From NCBI GenBank assembly GCA_027482245.1, contig JAIXWG010000039.1:62001-126000 (forward strand): a stretch of DNA of 64,000 bases, given 5' to 3'. The notes under the pieces are model-generated. The model searched no databases. It saw only the letters and a program-made list of their open reading frames with translations, and was not told the origin of the DNA. The stretch comes from Acetobacteraceae bacterium (GTDB lineage: Bacteria; Pseudomonadota; Alphaproteobacteria; Acetobacterales; Acetobacteraceae). Shown in pieces: positions 43,183-54,119 of this stretch (position 1 is the first letter of the stretch; the number at the start of each line of letters is the position of its first letter). A program made the translations under genes and the position numbers.

Positions 43183-44151
43183 ATGACCAGGCGCATGCTG
43201 CTGGGTGCCCTGCTGGGCGCCACGCTGGCCCTGCCCGCCGCGGCGCAGGAGACCTATCCGAACCGCGCCATCCGCTACATCGTGCCCTTCGCCGCCGGCG
43301 GCCCTTCCGACATCGTGGCCCGCATCATGGCGCCGCGCATGGCGGCAACGCTTGGCCAACCCGTGGTGGTGGAGAACCGCGTGGGCGCGGGCGGCGTCAC
43401 CGGCGTGGACGTGGCCGCCAAGGCGGCGCCGGATGGCTACACCTTCGCCATCGGCAGCGCGGGCGCGCTCGCCATCTCGCCCAATCTCGGCCGTGGCACG
43501 CCCTATGACCCGGTGCGGGACCTGGTGCCGATCACGCTCGGCGTGCTGGTGCCGGAACCCGTGGTGGTGCCGGCGGCCTCCCCCTTCCGCACGCTGCAGG
43601 AGTTGGTGGCGGGGGCAAAGGCGCGGCCGGGGTCGCTGAACTTCGGCTCCACCGGCAATGGCAGCATGCCGCATCTGGCGGCGGAACAGCTGCGCGCCGC
43701 GGCGGGCATCGACATCGTCCACATCAGCTACAACAGCGGCGGGCAGCTGGCGACGGCGATCCTGCGGAACGAGGTGCAGCTGGGCTTCGCCGACCTGCCG
43801 GTGCTGCTGCCGCAGATCCAGGCGGGGTCTCTCCGCGCGCTGGCCGTGGGCACGGCGCAGCGCCTGTCCTGGCTGCCGGATGTGCCGACGATGACGGAGG
43901 TCGGGCTGCCGGCCGTCGATGCCAGCAACTGGCACGGCCTGGTCGCCTCCGCCCGCACCCCCGCCGGGCCGCTGGCCGCGCTGCGCCGGGCCGCCATCGC
44001 CGCCCTGCAGGATGCGGAAGTGATCCGCCTGCTGGACGCGCAGGGCGCCATCCCCGGCGGCAACAGCCCGGAGGAGTTCGGCGCCTTCATCCAGCGCGAG
44101 AATGCGAAATGGGGCGAGGTGATCCGCCGGAACAACATCCAGGCGGATTGA
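43183..44151 (+). CDS. Bug-family binding protein (second of tandem pair)
   Basis: 322 residues, start 43183 with AGGAGG six bases upstream. Signal MTRRMLLGALLGATLALPAA. Landmarks: IVPFAAGGPSDIVARIM, VVVENRVGAGGVTG, AAPDGYTFAIG, VHISYNSGGQLAT where YRG would be, and LPDVPTMTEVGLPA. It ends with a good intrinsic terminator at 44170, so the Bug pair is a separate transcript from the ABC operon that follows. Confidence 0.93.
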   Translation: MTRRMLLGALLGATLALPAAAQETYPNRAIRYIVPFAAGGPSDIVARIMAPRMAATLGQPVVVENRVGAGGVTGVDVAAKAAPDGYTFAIGSAGALAISPNLGRGTPYDPVRDLVPITLGVLVPEPVVVPAASPFRTLQELVAGAKARPGSLNFGSTGNGSMPHLAAEQLRAAAGIDIVHISYNSGGQLATAILRNEVQLGFADLPVLLPQIQAGSLRALAVGTAQRLSWLPDVPTMTEVGLPAVDASNWHGLVASARTPAGPLAALRRAAIAALQDAEVIRLLDAQGAIPGGNSPEEFGAFIQRENAKWGEVIRRNNIQAD

Positions 44152-44169
44152 AGAACCAGGGCCTGCCAC

Positions 44170-44201
44170 AACCCGCCGTTCCGAAAGGGGCGGCGGGTTT
44201 T
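44170..44201 (+). terminator. Intrinsic terminator after the Bug pair
   Basis: AACCCGCCG (44170-44178) pairs with CGGCGGGTT (44191-44199), closed by a short internal stem with a GAAA loop, and followed by TT/TTCC. It is the most textbook-like terminator in the window and separates the Bug pair from the triple-binding-protein ABC operon. Confidence 0.8.
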
Positions 44202-44202
44202 C

Positions 44203-44229
44203 CATGCGCGCAGCAAACTTGCGCGTATG
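44203..44229. promoter_or_regulatory. Dyad upstream of the triple-SBP ABC operon
   Basis: CATGCGCGCA at 44203-44212 and TGCGCGTATG at 44220-44229 form inverted arms matching at nine of ten positions around a 7-bp spacer. It lies 107 bp upstream of the first binding-protein gene and could be a regulator site; no regulator gene is adjacent. Confidence 0.35.
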
Positions 44230-44336
44230 ACAGTTTTGTTGCAATGGGATGGCAGGATCGCGGGGCGAGGGGGGAAGCTTGTGCCACGCCCGCGGCATCA
44301 CACGGGACCGAGCCACAGGGACAAGGAACAAGAACC

Positions 44337-45368
44337 ATGCAACGCCGCCTGCTGATCCCGGCCATCGCGATCGCCGCGCCGCTGGGCTTCGCCGCGCCCG
44401 CCGCCGCGCAGGGCTCGCTGAACCTCTACTGCTCCGTCCAGATCGAGTGGTGCCAGGCCATCGCGACGAACTTCACCCGTGACACCGGCATCCGCGTGAA
44501 CATGACGCAGCGCGGGTCGGGCGAGAGCCTGGCCGCCATCCGCGCGGAAGCGCAGAACCCCCGCGGCGATGTCTGGTTCGGCGGCACGGGCGACCCGCAT
44601 CTGGCGGCGGCGGAGGAGAATCTCAGCCAAGCCTATGAAAGCCCGAACAACGCCGCGCTGCATCCCTGGGCGCTGACGCAGTGGAACCAGTCCGGCCGCC
44701 GCGCCATCGGCGTCTACGCCGGCGCGGTCGGCTTCGGCTACAACAGTGAACTCCTCGCCCGGAAGAACATCGCGCCGCCGACCTGCTGGGCGGACCTGGC
44801 GGATCCGCGCTTCCGCGGCGAGATCCAGGTGGCGAATCCCAACTCCTCCGGCACCGCCTATGTCATCATCGCGACGTTGGTGCAGCTGATGGGGGAGGAC
44901 CAGGCCTTCGAGTACATGCGCCGCCTGCACCCGAACGTGAACAGCTACGCCCGCAGCGGCACCGGCCCCATCAAGGCCGTGGCACGCGGCGAGACGGGCG
45001 TGTCGCTGTCCTTCGTGCATGACGCGGTGACGGAGCGGAATGCCGGCTTCCCCGTCGCCTACAACACGCCCTGCGAGGGCACGGGCTACGAGATCGGTTC
45101 CATGTCCATCATCCGCGGCGCCCGCAACCTGACGCAGGCGCGGCGCTTCTACGACTGGGCGCTGACGGAGCCCGCGCAGCGGCTGGGCTTCGAGGCCGGC
45201 GGCCAGCTGCAGCAGCCCTCCAACCGCACGGCGCCGCTGCCGCCCAATGCGCCGGACCTCGGGCAGATCCGGCTCATCGAATATGATTTCGCGAAGTATG
45301 GCCGCGCCGCGGAGCGCCGGCGCCTGATCGAGCGCTGGGACCGCGAGGTCGGCTCCCTGCCGCGCTGA
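44337..45368 (+). CDS. Iron/AfuA-type ABC transporter substrate-binding protein, paralogue 1
   Basis: 343 residues; signal ending PAAAQ, mature GSLNLYC. Shares with the next two genes the Cys32-x6-Cys39 pair, RAEAQNPRGDVWFGGTGDPH, NPNSSGTAY, EGTGYEIGSMSIIRG and C-terminal RWDREVGSLPR. This class 8-type fold binds ferric iron in FbpA or small anions such as aminoethylphosphonate and other compounds. The conserved Tyr pair of iron-binding FbpA is not evident, so iron is not assured. Two extra cysteines (PPTCWADL, TPCEGTG) could form a second disulphide. First gene of a five-gene operon; AAGGAA eight bases before ATG 44337. Confidence 0.88.
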   Translation: MQRRLLIPAIAIAAPLGFAAPAAAQGSLNLYCSVQIEWCQAIATNFTRDTGIRVNMTQRGSGESLAAIRAEAQNPRGDVWFGGTGDPHLAAAEENLSQAYESPNNAALHPWALTQWNQSGRRAIGVYAGAVGFGYNSELLARKNIAPPTCWADLADPRFRGEIQVANPNSSGTAYVIIATLVQLMGEDQAFEYMRRLHPNVNSYARSGTGPIKAVARGETGVSLSFVHDAVTERNAGFPVAYNTPCEGTGYEIGSMSIIRGARNLTQARRFYDWALTEPAQRLGFEAGGQLQQPSNRTAPLPPNAPDLGQIRLIEYDFAKYGRAAERRRLIERWDREVGSLPR

Positions 45369-45404
45369 TCCCATCGCATCCCCGAGCCCGACGGAACCCC
45401 GCCC

Positions 45405-46424
45405 ATGTCCCTTCGCCTGATCGCCGCCACCGGCGCCGTGCTTGCGCTGTCCACGCCCGCCATGGCGCAGGGCAGCCTCAACATGCTCTGCGCGCCGGCC
45501 GCCGATTGGTGCGAGGCGATCGCCGCGGGCTTCCAGCGGGACACGGGCATCCGCGTCGCCATGGCGCGGAAGTCGGCGGGCGAGATCCTGGCGCAGATCC
45601 GGGCGGAGGCGCAGAACCCGCGCACCGACATCTGGTTCGGCGCCTCGGCGGAGACGCATATCTCGGCGGCCGAGGCGAACCTGCTGCAGCCCTACACCTC
45701 CCCCAACATGGCGGGGCTGCATCCCTGGGCGCAGCGCGTGCATGCGATGTCGGGTGAGCGCTGCGTCGGCGTGTCCTCCGGTGCCATCGGCCTGGCCTGG
45801 AACCGGGAGCTGATGGCGCGGAAGAACCTGCCGCTGCCGGCGAGCTGGGCGGACCTGCTGAACCCCGCCTATCGTGGCGAGATCCAGCTGCCCAATCCCA
45901 ACTCCTCCGGCACCGCCTACACCATCATCGCGGGCCTCGTGCAGCTGTGGGACGAGGACCGGGCCTTCGACTACCTCAAGCGCCTGCATGTCAACGTGAA
46001 CGCCTACACGCGTTCCGGCGCCGCGCCGATGCAGGCGGTGTCGCGGGGCGAGACGGCGCTGGCCGTCAGCTTCAACATGGAGGTCACCTCCATGCAGCAG
46101 GCGGGCTTCCCGATCGAGCTGGTCTTCCCGACGGAGGGCACGAGCTACGAGGTGGCCTGCATGTCCATCATCCGGGGCAGCCGCAACCTGGCGCAGGCTC
46201 GGCGCTTCTATGACTGGTACCTGACGCCGACCGCGCAGAACATCGCGACGACGGTGAACCAGTTCCACACCCCCGCGCATCGGGACGCCGCGCCGGATGC
46301 GCGCATTGCCGACCTGTCGCGCGTGAACCTCATCAACTACGATTTCGCCGCCTATGGGCAGGGGGACATGCGCCGCCGCATCCTGGCGCGCTGGGACCGC
46401 GAGATCGGGTCCCTGCCGCGATGA
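45405..46424 (+). CDS. Iron/AfuA-type ABC transporter substrate-binding protein, paralogue 2
   Basis: 339 residues, 36 bp after paralogue 1. Signal MSLRLIAATGAVLALSTPAMA, mature GSLNMLC with Cys29-x6-Cys36. Keeps RAEAQNPRTDIWFGAS, LLNPAYRGEIQLPNPNSSGTAY and RWDREIGSLPR, but the region equivalent to FGGTGDPH has become FGASAETH, and EGTGYEIGSM has become EGTSYEVACM, so the ligand pocket is likely altered. Its stop overlaps paralogue 3 by four bases. The three proteins are clearly products of tandem duplication and this one is the most diverged. Confidence 0.88.
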   Translation: MSLRLIAATGAVLALSTPAMAQGSLNMLCAPAADWCEAIAAGFQRDTGIRVAMARKSAGEILAQIRAEAQNPRTDIWFGASAETHISAAEANLLQPYTSPNMAGLHPWAQRVHAMSGERCVGVSSGAIGLAWNRELMARKNLPLPASWADLLNPAYRGEIQLPNPNSSGTAYTIIAGLVQLWDEDRAFDYLKRLHVNVNAYTRSGAAPMQAVSRGETALAVSFNMEVTSMQQAGFPIELVFPTEGTSYEVACMSIIRGSRNLAQARRFYDWYLTPTAQNIATTVNQFHTPAHRDAAPDARIADLSRVNLINYDFAAYGQGDMRRRILARWDREIGSLPR

Positions 46425-47440
46425 GGGCCGCACTCGGCTGCACTGCGCTTCTCCTGCTGCCCGCGCTGCCGGCTTCGGCGCAGGGCTCGCTCAACCTCTA
46501 CTGCGCCGCCACCATCGAATGGTGCACGCCGATCGCGCGCGGCTTCGAGCGCGAGACGGGCGTGCGCGTCACGCTCAACCAGAAATCGACCGGCGAAATG
46601 CTGGCGCAGCTGCGCGCGGAAGCGCGCAACCCGCGCGGCGATGTCTGGTGGGGCGGCACGGGCGATCCGCATGTCGCGGCGGGCGAGGAAGGCCTGACCG
46701 TCGCTTACGAGAGCCCGCGCATCGCGGAGCTGCATGACTGGGCGCAGGCGCAGTGGCGGCAGACCGAGGGCCGCACCGTCGGCGTCTATGCCAGCGTGCT
46801 CGGCTTCGGCTTCAATACGGAACTCATCGCGCGCCGCAACCTGCCCGCGCCGCGCTGCTGGTCGGACCTGCTGAACCCCGCCTATCGCGGCGAGATCCAG
46901 ATGGCCAATCCCAACTCCTCCGGCACCGCCTACATCGTCATCGCGACGCTGGTGCAGATGATGGGGGAGGAGCCGGCCTTCGACTATCTCAAGCGCCTGC
47001 ATGGCAGCATCAACGCCTATCCCCGCAGCGGCACCGCGCCGATCACGGCGGTGGCGCGGGGGGAGACGGCGCTGTCCATCTCCTTCGTCCACAACGCGGC
47101 GGAGGAAGCGGCGGCGGGCTTCCCCGTGGGCCATGCCGTGCCCTGCGAGGGCACGGGCTATGAGATCGGCTCCATGTCCATCATCCGCGGTGCCCGCAAT
47201 TTGGCCAATGCCCAGCGCTTCTACCACTGGGCCCTGGGCGCGGAGGCGCAGATCGCGGCGAGCGCGGAGGCGAAGAAGCTGCAGACCATGGCCAACCGCA
47301 ACGTGCCGCTGACCGATGGCGCGCCCAACATGGCGACGGCGCGGATCATCGACTACGACAATGCCCGCTTCGGCGCGAGTGCCGAGCGCCGCCGCCTGCT
47401 GGCGCGCTGGGACCGCGAAGTGGGCGCGCTGCCGCGATGA
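46421..47440 (+). CDS. Iron/AfuA-type ABC transporter substrate-binding protein, paralogue 3
   Basis: 339 residues, signal MRAALGCTALLLLPALPASA, mature GSLNLYC with Cys28-x6-Cys35. Very close to paralogue 1 in the motifs GGTGDPH, NPNSSGTAY, EGTGYEIGSMSII, with RWDREVGALPR at the C-terminus. It overlaps the permease gene start by four bases (ATGA). It may be the version with unchanged ligand, with paralogue 1 as a recent copy, or the two may work at different affinities. Confidence 0.88.
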   Translation: MRAALGCTALLLLPALPASAQGSLNLYCAATIEWCTPIARGFERETGVRVTLNQKSTGEMLAQLRAEARNPRGDVWWGGTGDPHVAAGEEGLTVAYESPRIAELHDWAQAQWRQTEGRTVGVYASVLGFGFNTELIARRNLPAPRCWSDLLNPAYRGEIQMANPNSSGTAYIVIATLVQMMGEEPAFDYLKRLHGSINAYPRSGTAPITAVARGETALSISFVHNAAEEAAAGFPVGHAVPCEGTGYEIGSMSIIRGARNLANAQRFYHWALGAEAQIAASAEAKKLQTMANRNVPLTDGAPNMATARIIDYDNARFGASAERRRLLARWDREVGALPR

Positions 47441-49638
47441 GGTTCACCGGCTCCTCGCTCTTCTTCTGGCTGATCGCCGCCATCGGTACGGCCATCCTGC
47501 CCTGGCACATGCAGCAGGATGGGCTGACCGTGCCCGGGCTGATGGCGCTGGGGCAGGAGGATGCGGAGGCATCCTCCGCGCTGTGGCAGGCCATGGCGCA
47601 TGGGCGCTGGTGGTTCTGGCCGGTGGTCGCGCTGCTGGCGGTGGCGCTGCCGGGGGCGCTGCCGGCGGGCAGCGCGCGGACGCGGTCCACCTTCCTGCTC
47701 TGGGGCGGCGGGCTCGGCCTCGCGGCCATCGTGGCGCAGGGGCTCGCCATCGGCGTGCAGGGCTGGTCCTTCCCCTGGCTGGAAGCGCGGTTCGGGGAGT
47801 TGGGAGACCGACAGTTCGGCTTCGGGCTTGGCGCCTGCATGGCCTTCATCGGCTGCCTGGTGATGCTGACGGATGGCCTCGCGCTGCGCGGGCTGTTCAA
47901 GGGGGATCGCTTCGTCTCCGGCGCCGTCGGGCTGCTCGTCGCCTCCATCATCATCTTCACCGCCTGGCCGGTGCTGACGATGATGAGCCAGATGTTCGCG
48001 CCGCGCGGCGACATGACCATTGCGGCCTCCATGGCCGACCGGCTGTTCGACAACAAGATCTGGGGCCTCGGCTGCGTCGCAGGCTGGGTCAATTGCGGCG
48101 TGTTCTGGAACACGCTGGTGCTGGCGACCAGCACGGCAACGGCGGCGACGATCCTCGGCCTGTGCTTCGCGCTGATCGTCACGCGCACGGCCTTCCCGGC
48201 CAAGCGCGCCATGCGGCTGCTGACGGTGCTGCCGATCATCACGCCGCCCTTCGTCATCGGCCTCGGCCTGATCCTGATCTTCGGGCGGTCGGGCGTGGTG
48301 AACCAGATCGTGCAGTCGGTCTTCGGCATCGAACTCGGCCGCTGGATCTACGGCTTCGACGGTGTCTTCCTGGCCCAGGTCTTCTCCTTCACCCCCACCG
48401 CCTTCCTGGTGCTGATCGGCGTGGTGGAGGGCATCTCGCCGACCATGGAGGAGGCGTCGCAGACGCTGCGCGCATCGAAGATGCGCACCTTCCGCGCGGT
48501 GACCTTGCCGCTGATGGTGCCTGGGCTGGCCAATGCCTGGCTGGTGGTCTTCGTCGAAAGCCTGGCCGATTTCGGCAACCCGATCGTGCTCGGCGGATCC
48601 TTCGGCGTGCTGTCCACCGAGATCTTCTTCGCCGTCGTCGGCGCGCAGCAGGATTTCGGGCGCGCGGCGGTGCTGGCGGCCATCATGCTGGTGGTGGGGC
48701 TGCTCGCCTTCATGCTGCAGCGCGCGGTGGTCGGGCGGCGGTCCTATGTCTCCGTCACCGGCAAGGGCGATGGCGGGCTGCAGCAGGTGCTGCCGCGGCC
48801 GGTGAAGATCGCGGCCTTCGCCATCGCGATCCCCTGGGCCATCCTGACCATCACTGTCTACACCATGGCCATGGCCGGGGCGTTTGTCCGCGTCTGGGGT
48901 CGCGACTGGACCTTCACGCTCAGCCATTTCCAGCGCGCTTTCGCCATTGAATGGGCTGCCGATGGGCGGATGCTGTTCAGCGGCGGTGCCTGGCATTCGC
49001 TGGTGACGACGATCCAGCTGGCGGCCGTGGCCGCGCCCATCACGGCGGGCATCGGGCTGCTGGCGGCCTGGGTGCTGACCCGGCAGCGCTTCGCGGGCCG
49101 CACGGCGCTGGAATTCGCGCTGATGCTGACCTTCGCGGTGCCCGGCACCGTGATCGGCGTCGCCTATATCCTGACCTACAACATCCCGCCGCTCGAGATC
49201 ACGGGCACGGCCTTCATCCTGGTCGCCTGCTTCGTCTTCCGGAACCTGCCGGTCGGCGTGCGGTCCGGCGTCGCGGCGATGAGCCAGCTCGACAAGTCGC
49301 TGGACGAGGCCGCGATCACGCTGCGTGCCTCGACCTTCCGGGCGCTGACGACGGTGGTGCTGCCGCTGCTCAAGCCCGCCATCGTCACCGCGCTGGTCTA
49401 TTCGTTCGTCCGCGCGATGACGACCGTCTCCGCCGTCATCTTCCTGGTGTCCGCGGAATACGAGATGGCGACGGTCTTCATCATCAACCGCGTCATCAAT
49501 GGCGATTACGGCCTCGCCATCGCCTATTGCGCCGTGCTGATCGTGCTGATGATGACCGCGATCGGCCTGATCAACCTGGCGGTCGGGCGGCGACGCCTCG
49601 GCCGCCGAAGCGCCCAGCCTGCCGGAGTTGCCGCATGA
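47437..49638 (+). CDS. Double-domain ABC permease, FbpB/AfuB-like
   Basis: 733 residues, a single chain holding two permease domains, each with its EAA loop contacting the ATPase: EEASQTLRASKMRTFRAVTLPLMVPG near residue 338 and DEAAITLRASTFRALTTVVLPLLKPA near 622. A further 170-residue N-terminal part with about four hydrophobic segments precedes the first domain. Overlaps paralogue 3 at its start and the ATPase at its end by four bases. As a pseudo-dimer it needs no second permease. A single permease for three binding proteins means that all three probably dock here. Confidence 0.93.
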   Translation: MRFTGSSLFFWLIAAIGTAILPWHMQQDGLTVPGLMALGQEDAEASSALWQAMAHGRWWFWPVVALLAVALPGALPAGSARTRSTFLLWGGGLGLAAIVAQGLAIGVQGWSFPWLEARFGELGDRQFGFGLGACMAFIGCLVMLTDGLALRGLFKGDRFVSGAVGLLVASIIIFTAWPVLTMMSQMFAPRGDMTIAASMADRLFDNKIWGLGCVAGWVNCGVFWNTLVLATSTATAATILGLCFALIVTRTAFPAKRAMRLLTVLPIITPPFVIGLGLILIFGRSGVVNQIVQSVFGIELGRWIYGFDGVFLAQVFSFTPTAFLVLIGVVEGISPTMEEASQTLRASKMRTFRAVTLPLMVPGLANAWLVVFVESLADFGNPIVLGGSFGVLSTEIFFAVVGAQQDFGRAAVLAAIMLVVGLLAFMLQRAVVGRRSYVSVTGKGDGGLQQVLPRPVKIAAFAIAIPWAILTITVYTMAMAGAFVRVWGRDWTFTLSHFQRAFAIEWAADGRMLFSGGAWHSLVTTIQLAAVAAPITAGIGLLAAWVLTRQRFAGRTALEFALMLTFAVPGTVIGVAYILTYNIPPLEITGTAFILVACFVFRNLPVGVRSGVAAMSQLDKSLDEAAITLRASTFRALTTVVLPLLKPAIVTALVYSFVRAMTTVSAVIFLVSAEYEMATVFIINRVINGDYGLAIAYCAVLIVLMMTAIGLINLAVGRRRLGRRSAQPAGVAA

Positions 49639-50702
49639 TCCTGCCCCTGAAGCTCAGCGGCGCGGAGGTGCGCCTCGCCGGCATCGGCAAGCGCTACGGG
49701 CAGGTGACGGCGGTGAAGCCGCTGGACCTGGTGATCGAGGGCGGCACGCTGGTGACGCTGCTCGGCCCCTCCGGCTGCGGCAAGACGACGCTGCTGCGGA
49801 TGATCGCGGGGCTGGAACAGGCGACCGACGGGCGGCTGTTCATCGGCGGCAAGGACGTGACGCTGCTGCCGGCCGGTGAGCGCAACGTCTCCATGGTCTT
49901 CCAGTCCTACGCGCTGTTCCCGCACATGTCGGTGCTGGACAACGTCGCCTATGGCCTCGTCTCCTCCGGCTTCAAGAAGCGCGACGCGCATCTGAAGGCG
50001 GAAGCGGCGCTGGAGACAGTGGGCCTCAAGGGCTTCGGCACGCGCCTGCCGAGCGAGATGTCGGGCGGTCAGCAGCAGCGCGTGGCGGTGGCCCGCGCCC
50101 TGGTGCTGGAGCCGGAGGTGCTGCTGTTCGACGAGCCGCTGTCGAACCTCGATGCGCGGCTGCGGCGGTCGATGCGGGAGGAGATCCGCGCGCTGCAGCA
50201 GCGCCTCGGCCTCACCGTCGTCTACGTGACGCATGACCAGGCGGAGGCGCTGGCCGTCTCCGACAAGATCGTCGTCATGCGCAATGCAGAGATCGCGCAG
50301 GCCGGCACGCCGGAGGAACTCTACACCCAGCCCGGCAACGTCTTCGTTGCCACCTTCATGGGGGAGGCGAACCATGTGCGTGGCGTGGTGGAGAGCATCG
50401 ACGGCGCGCTGGCGACGGTGCGGCTGGACGAGGCGACGCTGACCCTGCCGCATCGCGGCACGACGCCCGGGCCGGTCGACATCGTGATCCGGCCGGAGGC
50501 GATCCGCATCAGCAACTCCCCGGTCGGCCTGCCGGCGACGGTTGCGCGCGCGACCTATATGGGGTCGCACACGGAGTATCACTTCGCGACGGCGGCGGGC
50601 GAGTTGTTCGCCGTGGGTGCGGACCGGCTTAAGAGGCGCGCGCCGGGCGACGCCGTGATGCTGGCGCTGGACCCCGAGGGCGTCGTGCTGGTCAAGCCGT
50701 AG
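49635..50702 (+). CDS. ABC transporter ATP-binding protein, FbpC/PotA-like
   Basis: 355 residues: Walker A GPSGCGKTT, Q-loop FQSYALFPHMSV, signature MSGGQQQR, Walker B VLLFDEPLSNLDA and switch His in VTHDQAEAL, then a C-terminal TOBE-type regulatory domain (VDIVIRPEAIRISN). Powers the import system of the preceding permease and three binding proteins. Start ATG 49635 overlaps the permease stop. The gene ends ten bases before repeat copy C. Confidence 0.95.
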   Translation: MILPLKLSGAEVRLAGIGKRYGQVTAVKPLDLVIEGGTLVTLLGPSGCGKTTLLRMIAGLEQATDGRLFIGGKDVTLLPAGERNVSMVFQSYALFPHMSVLDNVAYGLVSSGFKKRDAHLKAEAALETVGLKGFGTRLPSEMSGGQQQRVAVARALVLEPEVLLFDEPLSNLDARLRRSMREEIRALQQRLGLTVVYVTHDQAEALAVSDKIVVMRNAEIAQAGTPEELYTQPGNVFVATFMGEANHVRGVVESIDGALATVRLDEATLTLPHRGTTPGPVDIVIRPEAIRISNSPVGLPATVARATYMGSHTEYHFATAAGELFAVGADRLKRRAPGDAVMLALDPEGVVLVKP

Positions 50703-50711
50703 CCGGCGAAT

Positions 50712-50775
50712 ACCCCCACCCCGACCAGCCCTTGGCGTCGCGGCGGTGCCGCAACCCCCCGCAAGCGCGGGGGAG
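50712..50775. repeat. Dispersed palindromic repeat, copy C, at a convergent junction
   Basis: Begins with the lead CCCCCACCCCGACC; a roughly 30-base insert (AGCCCTTGGCGTCGCGG...) follows, then CCCCCGC at 50756-50762 pairs with GCGGGGG at 50767-50773 around an AAGC loop identical to copy B, followed by the same GAGGGAG tail. It lies between the convergent ABC operons. Confidence 0.58.
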
Positions 50776-50784
50776 GGAGCGGTA

Positions 50785-52364
<1,580 letters not shown>

Positions 52365-52368
<4 letters not shown>

Positions 52369-53177
52369 GCGCCGTCCCTCGGGTCCAGCAGGTCGCGCAG
52401 CGCGTCGCCCAGCAGGTTGGCGCCGAGCAGGCAGAGGGCGATCAGCGCGCCCGGCGCGATGGAGAGCAGCGGCGCCTCCTGCATGAAGGGGCGGGCGGAG
52501 GCCAGCATGTTGCCCCAGGTGGCGGCGGGCGGCGGCACGCCGAGCCCGAGGAAGGACAGCGCGCTTTCCGACAGGATCACCCAGCCGAAGAGCGAGGTCG
52601 CCAGCACCGTCACGGGTGCGGCCGTATGCGGCAGCACGTGGCGGAGCAGCGTGTAGGTTTCGGAATTGCCCAGCGCGCGGGACGCCTCGACGAACTCCCG
52701 CTCCCGGATCGAGAGCACGCTGCCGCGCACCACGCGGGCCACGGTCGGCGCATAGGCGAGGCCGAGCGCCAGCACGATTCCGCTGCGCGAGGGCCCGATG
52801 ACGGCGAGCAGCCCGAGCGCCAGCAGGATGCCCGGGAAGGCCAGCAGCGTGTCGGTGACGGCGCCCAGCACGCGATCGACCCAGCCGCGCAGGAAGCCGC
52901 TGGCCAGCCCGATCGCGAGGCCCAGCGCCAGCGCCACCAGCACCGTCGCCGCCGCGACGCCGAGGCTGGTGACGGCGCCGGCCATCAGCCGCGATGCGAC
53001 GTCGCGCCCGAATTCATCGGTGCCGAGCCAGTAATCGGCGGAGGGCGGGCGGAGGCGGCGGCGGAGGTTCGTCCGCGTCGGGTCATAGGGCGTCCAGGCC
53101 AGCGCCACGACGGCGAGCGCCAGCACCGCGCCCATCAGCGTGCCGCCGATCACCAGGTTCAGCCGCAGCCGCATCAC
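52365..53177 (-). CDS. Dipeptide-type ABC permease (DppC-like)
   Basis: 270 residues: N-terminal membrane anchor, then YWLGTDEFGRDVASRLMAG, the DppC family mark, and the EAA loop EFVEASRALGNSETYTLLRHVLPHTAAPV. About six hydrophobic segments. It overlaps the ATPase and DppB genes by four bases each. Completes the pore together with DppB. Confidence 0.95.
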
Positions 53178-54118
53178 CCGGCCGCCACGCGCGGATCGAA
53201 GACGGGGTAGAGCAGGTCCACCAGCAGGTTCACGCTGACATAGACCAGCGCGATGAACAGCATGACGCCCTGGATGACGGGATAGTCGCGCGCGAAGATC
53301 GCATCAACCAGCAGCCGGCCGAGGCCGGGCAGGGTGAAGACCGTCTCGATGACGGCAATGCCGCCGAGCAGGTTGCCGAGCACCAGCCCCACCAGCGTCA
53401 GCGTCGGCGCGAAGGCGTTGGGGAAGGCGTGGCGCCACAGCACGCGGGACTCGGGCACGCCCTTGGCGCGGGCATGGGCGATGTAGTCGAGGCGCAGGAC
53501 CTCGATCGTGGAGGCGCGGGCCATGCGGATCAGCACGCCGGTCTCGATCAGCGCCAGCGTCGCGATGGGCAAGATGATGTAGCGCAGCGCCGCCCAGGGG
53601 TCCTCCGCGAAGGTGACGTAGCCGACGACCGGCACCCAGCCGAGCTTGAGGCCGAAGACCAGCAGCAGGATCAGCCCAAGCCAGAAGGAGGGGATGGAAA
53701 GCAGCAGCGTCGCCAGCGACACCGCCGCGATGTCGCCCCAGCTTCCCTGCCGCCACGCCGCCAGCATGCCCGCCGGCACGGCGACCAGCGCCGCGATGGC
53801 GACGGCGGCCAGCACGATGGCGGCGGTGACGCCGAAGCGGTCCAGGATCAGCGGGCCCACGGCCTCGCCACTCGTGATGGACAGGCCGAGATCGCCGCCC
53901 AGCAGTTGCGACAGCCAGAGGCCGAACTGGACGGGCAGGCTGCGGTCGAGGCCCATGGCGGCGCGGAGCTCCGCGATGGCCTCCGGCGTCGCGGCGTCGC
54001 CCAGCACCAGCAGCGCGGGATCGCCGGGGATGAGGCGCATCAGGAAGAAGACGCTGGCGGCGACCAGCAGCAGGGTCGGCAGCGCCGCCAGCAGGCGCTT
54101 CAGGACGTAGAGCGCCAC
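53174..54118 (-). CDS. Dipeptide-type ABC permease (DppB-like)
   Basis: 314 residues: MALYVLKRLLAALPTLLLV at the start, FFLMRLIPGDPAL, then six further hydrophobic segments. The EAA loop lies in YIAHARAKGVPESRVLWRHAFPNAFAPT, and the C-terminal DLLYPVFDPRV is a family mark. Begins one base after the binding-protein stop; the whole transporter (binding protein, DppB, DppC, DppDF) is one leftward operon. Confidence 0.95.
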   Translation of the reverse strand: MALYVLKRLLAALPTLLLVAASVFFLMRLIPGDPALLVLGDAATPEAIAELRAAMGLDRSLPVQFGLWLSQLLGGDLGLSITSGEAVGPLILDRFGVTAAIVLAAVAIAALVAVPAGMLAAWRQGSWGDIAAVSLATLLLSIPSFWLGLILLLVFGLKLGWVPVVGYVTFAEDPWAALRYIILPIATLALIETGVLIRMARASTIEVLRLDYIAHARAKGVPESRVLWRHAFPNAFAPTLTLVGLVLGNLLGGIAVIETVFTLPGLGRLLVDAIFARDYPVIQGVMLFIALVYVSVNLLVDLLYPVFDPRVAAG

Positions 54119-54119
54119 C

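Noticed and set aside
44170..44201. Riboswitch or tRNA-like structure before the ABC operon
   Set aside because: The structure is a simple intrinsic terminator placed right after a stop codon; no tRNA fold or known riboswitch consensus fits.
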